From the NCBI GenBank assembly GCA_035294565.1, contig DATGKR010000055.1:1-5842 (forward strand): a DNA stretch of 5,842 bases, in the 5' to 3' direction. Positions 1 to 4,746 of the stretch are shown here, in pieces. Position 1 is the first letter of the stretch. Every line of letters begins with the position of its first letter. Source of the DNA: DATGKR01 sp035294565. Lineage in GTDB: Bacteria; Actinomycetota; Acidimicrobiia; Acidimicrobiales; Palsa-688. A program made the position numbers and the translations under genes. The notes under the pieces were generated by a model, which was not told the DNA's origin, did not search any database, and worked only from the letters and a program-made list of their open reading frames with translations.

Positions 1-1
1 C

Positions 2-1021
2 CAGCCGGTGGGCCCGGCGCTGCTCATCACCCCGTGGAACTTCCCGATGGCGATGGGCACCCGCAAGATCGGGCCGGCCGTCGCCGCCGGCTGCACGATG
101 GTCCTCAAGCCCGCCGGCCTCACCCCTTTGTGCTCGCTGGCACTGGCGCAGATCCTCGCCGACGCCGGCCTGCCGCCGGGCGTGCTAAACGTGGTCACCA
201 CCAGGCGGTCCGGGGCCACCACCGGCCCCCTCCTGTCCGACTCCCGCCTGCGCAAGCTGAGCTTCACAGGCTCCACGGAGGTCGGCAGGCAGCTGATGGC
301 AGCCGCCTCCGGGCAGGTGCTGCGGGTGTCGATGGAACTGGGCGGAAACGCCCCGTTCCTCGTCTTCGCCGACGCCGACCTCGACGCCGCCGTCGAGGGG
401 GCGCTGCTGGCCAAGATGCGCAACGGGGGCGAGGCGTGCACCTCGGCCAACCGCTTCCACGTGGAGCGCTCCGTGGCCGACGAGTTCGCCGCCCGGCTCG
501 CCGAGCGGATGGGTGCGATGAGAGCCGGCCGGGGCACCGAGGAAGGGGTGCAGGTCGGCCCGCTCGTCGACAAGGACCAGCGCGACAAGGTCGCCGAGCT
601 GGTTGACGACGCTCTGGCGCGCGGCGCCCGGGCGCTCTGCGGCGCCGCCGTGCCCGAGGGGAAGGGCTGGTTCTACCCCCCGACCGTCCTTTTTCCAGTG
701 CCAGAGGCAGCCAGGATGCGCCGGGAGGAAATTTTCGGCCCGGTGGCACCGGTCTACCCCTTCGACTCCGAGCAGGAGGCCCTCGAAGCGGCCAACGCCA
801 CCGAGTACGGCCTGGTCGCCTACCTCTACACCCGCGACTTGGACCGGGCGGTGAGAGTCGCCGAGGGCATCGAGGCGGGCATGGTGGGGATCAACCAGGG
901 GGTGGTGTCCAACCCGGCGGCGCCGTTCGGGGGGGTCAAGGCCTCCGGGTTCGGCAGGGAGGGGGGCAGGGAGGGCATCGAGGAGTACCTCGAGGTCAAG
1001 TATCTGGCGCTGCGCACCTGA
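2..1021 (+). CDS. gabD: NAD(P)-dependent succinate-semialdehyde dehydrogenase (GabD-like aldehyde dehydrogenase), 5'-truncated by window edge
   Basis: This cytoplasmic enzyme oxidises an aldehyde, most likely succinate semialdehyde to succinate in the GABA/4-hydroxybutyrate branch, with NAD(P)+. The frame is open from base 2, giving 339 visible residues. The GTG at base 8 is internal, because the family is about 480 residues long and roughly the first 145 lie outside the window. Counting from the first visible codon, I see the WNFP motif (N13), cofactor lysine K36 in KPA, the nucleotide-binding GSTEVG (90-95), catalytic Glu E112 in ELGGNAP, catalytic Cys C146 in GEACTSANR, and EEIFGP (242-247). 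The match to E. coli GabD as I remember it is close through to the C-terminal GIEEYLEVKY. The second cysteine of the CxC seen in GabD and human SSADH is Ser here. The 3' end overlaps the convergent CoA-transferase gene by 26 bp. Family assignment is firm; exact substrate and NAD versus NADP preference are inferred. Confidence 0.9.
   Translation, partial: QPVGPALLITPWNFPMAMGTRKIGPAVAAGCTMVLKPAGLTPLCSLALAQILADAGLPPGVLNVVTTRRSGATTGPLLSDSRLRKLSFTGSTEVGRQLMAAASGQVLRVSMELGGNAPFLVFADADLDAAVEGALLAKMRNGGEACTSANRFHVERSVADEFAARLAERMGAMRAGRGTEEGVQVGPLVDKDQRDKVAELVDDALARGARALCGAAVPEGKGWFYPPTVLFPVPEAARMRREEIFGPVAPVYPFDSEQEALEAANATEYGLVAYLYTRDLDRAVRVAEGIEAGMVGINQGVVSNPAAPFGGVKASGFGREGGREGIEEYLEVKYLALRT
957..975 (+). 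other. Potential G-quadruplex near the 3' end of the aldehyde dehydrogenase gene
   Basis: The + strand reads GGGAGGGGGGCAGGGAGGG here: four or more G-runs of at least three, separated by 1-2 nt, a canonical quadruplex motif. It encodes part of the Gly/Arg/Glu-rich GREGGREG turn near the C-terminus, whose glycines are partly conserved in the family. It sits 20 bp outside the overlapping 3' ends of the two convergent genes. The motif is plain to see; any function is speculative. Confidence 0.5.
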
Positions 1022-2126
1022 GCGCTTCGCGGTGCTCGGGGGCGGCGACGGAGATCAGCGCGTCGGCCCGCTCGCGGTCGGTGAGCCCCCGCAGGTCGGC
1101 CGCTCCGTGCTCGGTCACCACCACGTCCACGTCGCTTCGCGGCGTGGACACCACCTCGGGGCGGGCGACGATGGTCGAACGACCCCCCGCCGTCGAGGGC
1201 AGCGCCACGATCGACAGGCCGCCGGGAGAGCGGGACGCCCCGGCGGCGAAGTCGGGGTGGCCTCCCGGCCCGGAGACGACCCTCCCCCAGGCGACCTCCA
1301 CGTTGGCGGCCCCGTCGAGACCGACCTGTAGGGCGGTGTTGACCGCGACGAAACGCTCCAGCGCCGACAGGGCGCTGATGTCGTGCGTGTAGGCGACGCC
1401 GCGCGCCTCGACCAGGTCCCACACCTCGGCGCCGCCCCATATGTAGGCCGCCTCGGCCTTGCCGGCCAACAGCCCCCGGGAGGCGAGGGCGGCGAGCTCC
1501 GGCCCGACCAGCCCGGAGCGGACCCGCACGGGGCGGTCGAGCGCGTCGACAACAGCTGAGCCCACCGCGCCCGGGCCCCACTGCAAGGTGGCGCCGTCGG
1601 GCAGCAGGTCCGCCACCAGGCGGCCTATGCGGCGCAGCTCGGGGGTCGAGCGGGCCGCCGGCGGCGGGTCGGCGGGCTCCGCCCCGTCGTAGACCGCGCA
1701 GATCCTCCCCGAGGGCAGCTCCGGCGCCCCCGGCGGCGGCGGGGCCGGGCGGCTCTCGACGACCAGGCGCCGGGCGTGTCGGGCGGCGTCGAGGGCGTAG
1801 CCCGGCCCGGTGGCGAGCAGCCACCGGGCCCGGTGGCGGTGGGCGGCGACGACGGCGACGTCGGGGCGCAGCCGGGATGCGAGAAGGGCGGGGAGGGCCG
1901 AGAGGCGCACCGCCACCGCCCTCACCTTCCCCCCGGCGACAGCCGCCCGCAGACCGGCTCCGACGAGCAGGGTGCTCACCGGGACGTCGGTCGAACCCAC
2001 CCATTCGGGGACGCGCAGCACCCATCCGAGGACCAGTCGTGGCTCGTCGACGCCGGCGATCCCGGCCACCATCGCCGGGTCCGGGAGCGGTCCTCCCGGC
2101 CCATCGGCGTAAACGAGCAGGCTCAC
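996..2126 (-). CDS. Acetyl-CoA hydrolase/CoA-transferase family protein (4-hydroxybutyrate CoA-transferase-like) lacking the usual catalytic Glu
   Basis: Members of this family move CoA between carboxylates or hydrolyse acyl-CoA through a glutamyl-CoA intermediate. The 376-residue protein is shorter than the usual 430 or so, mainly at the N-terminus. Family landmarks are clear: LQWGPG (181-186), VNTALQVGL (262-270), the glycine-rich stretch GRVVSGPGGHPDFAAGA (281-297), IVALPST (306-312) and the C-terminal VVTEHGAADLRG (336-347). The catalytic Glu normally follows the LQxGxG strand in a context like IHTEM; the aligned stretch here is VRSGLV (202-207), putting Gly205 in its place. Proline-rich linkers lie at 127-140 and 152-157. 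The GTG start lies 12 bp after the DUF35 stop with no strong ribosome-binding site, so coupling is likely; an ATG at codon 19 is a weaker alternative. Family is confident; activity is doubtful, and a hydrolase, a different lyase or a non-catalytic role are all possible. Confidence 0.82.
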   Translation of the reverse strand: MSLLVYADGPGGPLPDPAMVAGIAGVDEPRLVLGWVLRVPEWVGSTDVPVSTLLVGAGLRAAVAGGKVRAVAVRLSALPALLASRLRPDVAVVAAHRHRARWLLATGPGYALDAARHARRLVVESRPAPPPPGAPELPSGRICAVYDGAEPADPPPAARSTPELRRIGRLVADLLPDGATLQWGPGAVGSAVVDALDRPVRVRSGLVGPELAALASRGLLAGKAEAAYIWGGAEVWDLVEARGVAYTHDISALSALERFVAVNTALQVGLDGAANVEVAWGRVVSGPGGHPDFAAGASRSPGGLSIVALPSTAGGRSTIVARPEVVSTPRSDVDVVVTEHGAADLRGLTDRERADALISVAAPEHREALRCAAPDT

Positions 2127-2138
2127 AGCTGGCTCGGG

Positions 2139-2519
2139 TCAGGCCGACGGCCGGAACACCGGGACGGCCTCCGAGCCCTCCTGGCGGGCGAAGACCACCT
2201 CGAGCGGCAGGCCCTCGGCCAGGACGGCGGCGTCCCCCTCGACGAGGGCTGTCCACCACCAGGGGCCCTCCTCCAGCTCGACGATGGCCGGCGTGGAGGT
2301 CGACCCGTCGCGGCGGTGCACGACCGCCCAGCTGACCAGCCGCGCCCGGCCGCACGCCGCGACCGGCTCGAGCCCGTCGGCGCCGCACACCTCGCAGCGG
2401 TGCGCCCTGGGCCCCGAGTGGTGGCCGGCTGGGCAGCGCAGGATCAAAAGCTCGCCGCGGGCGGCGAAGTCGAAGAACGCCGCTGTCGCCTCGTTGCGGG
2501 CGACCGGTCCGACGGTCAC
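2139..2519 (-). CDS. DUF35 OB-fold/zinc-ribbon protein, predicted partner of the upstream thiolase-fold protein
   Basis: These small proteins (about 120-150 residues; 126 here) combine an N-terminal rubredoxin-like zinc ribbon with an OB fold. They form complexes with SCP2-type thiolases or aldolases, as in Ltp2-ChsH2, and with HMG-CoA synthase-like enzymes. Here an N-terminal helix (about 8-20) leads into the ribbon: C29, then GHH (32-34), PR at 37-38 and C42-x2-C45. OB-fold strands follow, including RARLVSWAVVHR (58-69) and PAIVELEEGPWWWTALVEGD (77-96). The first CxxC knuckle of the usual ribbon is broken, with Gly32 at the expected second Cys; His33 or His34 could substitute as ligand. The GTG start shares its bases with the upstream TGA in a GTGA overlap, and GAGG lies 7 nt before it, supporting this start and translational coupling. 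The fold and partnership are well supported; the substrate is unknown. Confidence 0.85.
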   Translation of the reverse strand: MTVGPVARNEATAAFFDFAARGELLILRCPAGHHSGPRAHRCEVCGADGLEPVAACGRARLVSWAVVHRRDGSTSTPAIVELEEGPWWWTALVEGDAAVLAEGLPLEVVFARQEGSEAVPVFRPSA

Positions 2520-3739
2520 GCCGCCGCCTCGGAGCCGAGGACGAGCGTGCTGTGGTGGTCGAGGATGCCGCCGTTGCCGCTCACCAGGGCCACGTCGTGG
2601 GGGTGAACCTGGCGGTCACCCCCCTCGCCGCGCACCTGGATCACCGCTTCTGAGAGGGGGGTCATCCCCCACATGTAGTACGAGGAGAGCTGACCCCCGC
2701 CGGTGTTCAGCTTCAGGCGGCCCGAGCGCGCCTCGCCGCGCTCGTCGGGACGGGCGAGGCCGCCGCCGGAGACGAAAGCCCCTCCCTCCCCCTTGGCGCA
2801 GAACCCGTAGTCCTCGAGCGACACGATCACCGTGTAGGTGTAGCAGTCATACAGCTCGGCCACCTGCACTTCGTCGAGCGCGACGCCGGCCATGGCCAGG
2901 GCGTCGGGTCCCGAGCGGGCGGCGCCGCTGACCAGGCCGAACTCCGGGTCGCGCCGCATCTGGTAGCCGGGGTGCCGCTGGGCCCATCCGAGCACGTGGA
3001 CGGGGGGTTTCGCCAGGTGCGCGGCGCGCTCCGCGCTGGTCACGACGACCGCCACCGCCCCGTTGGACACCAAGCAGCAGTCCAGCTTGCGGAAAGGCTC
3101 GGCGATCCAGCGCGAGTTGTGGTGGTCCTCGACGGTGATCGGGTCGCGCATCTGGGCGAGCGGGTTGCGGGCCGCCCACTCCCGCTGGGCGACGGCCACC
3201 GCGGCCAGGTCGTCCTCGGTGGTGCCGTAGCGCAGCATGTGTCGCCGCGCCGCCAGGGCGTACATGGTGTTCGCCCCGGCCACACCCGTGGACACGAGCA
3301 GGCCGCCCCACCCGGAGGGAGGCGCGCCGGCGGGCCTGTCCGGTCTGCGTCCGGCGGAGTACACCTCGCCGGCGCCCCGTCCCGGCCGCAGCGGGGCGTC
3401 GGCGAAGACGCAGGCCACCGCGTCGGCCATCCCGCAGTTGACGGCCATCGACGCGACCTGGACCATGGCGCCGGCGGTGGAGCCGAACGACTGCATCTCC
3501 GAGAGGAGCTTCAGCTCCCGCAGGCCCAGGTCGCCCTGCAAGCCGAGGCCCACTCCCCCGCTGACACCGTTGGAGGTGAGCAGTCCGTCGAGGTCGGCGA
3601 GCGCCATGCCGGCGTCCTCGACCGCCCTGGTCACCGCCTCGGCCGCCAGGCTCGCAGCCGACCTGCCGTACACCTTGCCCAACTCTGTCAGCCCCAGGCC
3701 TGCTATGACCGGCTTCCTCGCTGCGATTCCCCTGGGCAT
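2516..3739 (-). CDS. SCP2/Ltp2-type thiolase-fold protein, predicted acyl-CoA retro-aldolase or lyase rather than thiolase
   Basis: This cytoplasmic protein of 407 residues from the ATG start belongs to the thiolase-like lipid-transfer family, annotated as acetyl-CoA acetyltransferase, SCP2-thiolase or Ltp2 aldolase. Numbering from the ATG, it opens with an IAGLGLTELGK strand, has FGSTAGA (85-91), AELYDCYTYT (294-303), LNTGGG (344-349) and a C-terminal SGNGGILDHHST (387-398). The thiolase nucleophile Cys aligns with Ser84, the His of the GHP motif with Tyr355, and the C-terminal Cys/His with Ser387. The family's HD(A/C)F segment reads YDCY (297-300). Such losses are expected in enzymes that do not form an acyl-Cys intermediate, such as Ltp2. 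The downstream DUF35 gene overlaps it by 4 bp. A TTG two codons upstream (3745) is an alternative start; neither has a good ribosome-binding site. Fold and pairing are confident; the aldolase role is inference and the substrate unknown. Confidence 0.85.
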   Translation of the reverse strand: MPRGIAARKPVIAGLGLTELGKVYGRSAASLAAEAVTRAVEDAGMALADLDGLLTSNGVSGGVGLGLQGDLGLRELKLLSEMQSFGSTAGAMVQVASMAVNCGMADAVACVFADAPLRPGRGAGEVYSAGRRPDRPAGAPPSGWGGLLVSTGVAGANTMYALAARRHMLRYGTTEDDLAAVAVAQREWAARNPLAQMRDPITVEDHHNSRWIAEPFRKLDCCLVSNGAVAVVVTSAERAAHLAKPPVHVLGWAQRHPGYQMRRDPEFGLVSGAARSGPDALAMAGVALDEVQVAELYDCYTYTVIVSLEDYGFCAKGEGGAFVSGGGLARPDERGEARSGRLKLNTGGGQLSSYYMWGMTPLSEAVIQVRGEGGDRQVHPHDVALVSGNGGILDHHSTLVLGSEAAA

Positions 3740-3745
3740 GGCCAA

Positions 3746-3774
3746 CGGAGGCTATACCCGCCCTCGCGGCCCGG
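3746..3774 (-). other. Short intergenic gap between egtD and the thiolase-fold gene
   Basis: This 29-bp stretch (35 bp to the ATG at 3739) is the largest non-coding interval in the window. It separates the ergothioneine genes from the acyl-CoA module. It contains no inverted repeat able to act as a terminator, so read-through from egtD is likely, and it holds the promoter-like elements listed separately. Confidence 0.7.
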
Positions 3775-3778
3775 TCAG
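3751..3778 (-). promoter_or_regulatory. Possible sigma-70-type promoter for the thiolase/DUF35/CoA-transferase module
   Basis: On the - strand, CTGACC (3778-3773) and TATAGC (3756-3751) are separated by 16 bp. Each matches four of six consensus bases (TTGACA and TATAAT), and the AT-rich -10 stands out in very GC-rich surroundings. The -35 overlaps the egtD stop codon. Transcription would start near 3744, only a few bases before the ATG at 3739 or on the TTG at 3745, which would give a leaderless or nearly leaderless mRNA. That fits the absence of a ribosome-binding site, and leaderless mRNAs are common in actinobacteria. The elements are short and chance occurrence is possible. Confidence 0.3.
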
Positions 3779-4746
3779 GCTGGGCGCGACAAGGTGAGGA
3801 GGAAGTCGCCGTCGGGGTCAGTCCAGCTGCCAGCGGGGGCGAAGCCGGCGTCGGCCAGCTCGGCGGCGAGCTTCGCAGGGTCGAACTTCGCCGAGATCTC
3901 CGTCAGGATGTCCTCCCCGTCGGCGAAGTCCAGGTCGAGGCCGAGGCTCGCGATCCTCACGGTCTGCTCGGCCTTGGAGCGCAGCCGCATCTCCACCCAG
4001 CGCTCCTCGCTGTTCCACGAGACGCGGTGGGCGAACCCCTCGGGGCGAAAGTCGGCCCCGAGCGCCGAGTTGAGGACGCGCAACACGTTGAGGTTGAACT
4101 CGGCGGTGACGCCGCGAGCGTCGTCATAGGCGGCGAGCAGCCGGCCCACGTCCTTCACCAGGTCGGCTCCGAGCAGGAACGTGTCGCCGGGCTGCAAGGC
4201 CCGGCGGAAGCCGGCGAAGACGTCGGCGCGCGCTTTCGGCTCGAAGTTGCCGATGGTGCTGCCGAGGAACGCCCACAGCCGCTCCCCCTCGCCGCGCCCG
4301 GACAGGGCGGGGAGGTCCGTGCGCAGGTCGCCGACCACGGCCTGCACCTCGACCCCGTAGCGGCGGGACAGCTCGGCGGCGGCCTCGCAGAGCACCTCCT
4401 CGCTGATGTCGAGCAGGACGACCGAGCGCAGCCGGCCCGACGACGCCATCGCGTCGAGCAGGATTCTCGTCTTCTCGGAGGTCCCCGAGCCGATCTCGAC
4501 CAGCGTGGACGCCCCCGAGAGGGCCGCTATCTCCGCCGAGCGCTCGGCGAGGATCGCCCGCTCCGCCCGGGTCAGGTAGTACTCGGGGAGCCGGGTGATC
4601 TCGTCGAAGAGCCGACTGCCGGTCTCGTCGTAGAACCAGACCGGAGGCACCGACCTCGGCCTCGCCGAAAGCCCCGCCCGAACGTCGTCGCGCATCGCCA
4701 GTTCCCGCTCCTCGGCACTGGCGACGACCTCAACCGCCGACGTCAT
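3775..4746 (-). CDS. egtD: L-histidine N-alpha-methyltransferase, EgtD
   Basis: EgtD transfers three methyl groups from S-adenosylmethionine to the alpha-amino group of histidine, giving hercynine, the first committed step of ergothioneine synthesis in the cytoplasm. The ATG at 4746 gives 323 residues, close to the 321 I recall for M. smegmatis EgtD. An in-frame GTG at 4767 would add seven residues. Numbered from the ATG, the visible motifs are WFYDETGSRLFDEIT (37-51), LPEYYLT (53-59), SAM-binding EIGSGTSEKT (84-93), Asp113 at the end of beta-2, and LGSTIGN (161-167). The histidine-site residues known from the mycobacterial structure are conserved: Tyr56, Asn167, Tyr207, Met253, Glu283 and Ser285. 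It overlaps the 3' end of egtB by 17 bp and has no clear ribosome-binding site, so translation is probably coupled to egtB. All key residues are present and the call is secure. Confidence 0.96.
   Translation of the reverse strand: MTSAVEVVASAEERELAMRDDVRAGLSARPRSVPPVWFYDETGSRLFDEITRLPEYYLTRAERAILAERSAEIAALSGASTLVEIGSGTSEKTRILLDAMASSGRLRSVVLLDISEEVLCEAAAELSRRYGVEVQAVVGDLRTDLPALSGRGEGERLWAFLGSTIGNFEPKARADVFAGFRRALQPGDTFLLGADLVKDVGRLLAAYDDARGVTAEFNLNVLRVLNSALGADFRPEGFAHRVSWNSEERWVEMRLRSKAEQTVRIASLGLDLDFADGEDILTEISAKFDPAKLAAELADAGFAPAGSWTDPDGDFLLTLSRPA

Noticed and set aside
8..10. GTG at base 8 as a real start for the dehydrogenase
   Set aside because: The family extends about 145 residues further upstream, and the two codons before it (Gln-Pro) fit the conserved QPxG sequence, so the gene is cut by the window edge.
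826..2388. Long - strand open frame of about 520 codons in another frame over the CoA-transferase homologue and part of the DUF35 gene
   Set aside because: Its translation is Arg/Gly/Pro-rich low complexity with no recognisable motif, while the overlapping frames encode clear families; high-GC genomes produce such shadow frames.
1776..2606. + strand open frame of about 276 codons antisense to the CoA-transferase and DUF35 genes
   Set aside because: It shows no motif or ribosome-binding site and runs opposite three well-supported coding regions.
2656..2670. GGGGG/CCCCC hairpin inside the thiolase-fold gene, considered as a terminator
   Set aside because: It lies mid-gene over the codons for the conserved MWGMTPL segment, has no following T-run on either strand, and a 5-bp G/C stem is common at this base composition.
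2972..4129. Long + strand open frame of about 385 codons antisense to the thiolase-fold gene and egtD
   Set aside because: Its composition (His/Gly/Arg/Gln-rich) has no domain signature and it is the mirror of two strongly supported genes.
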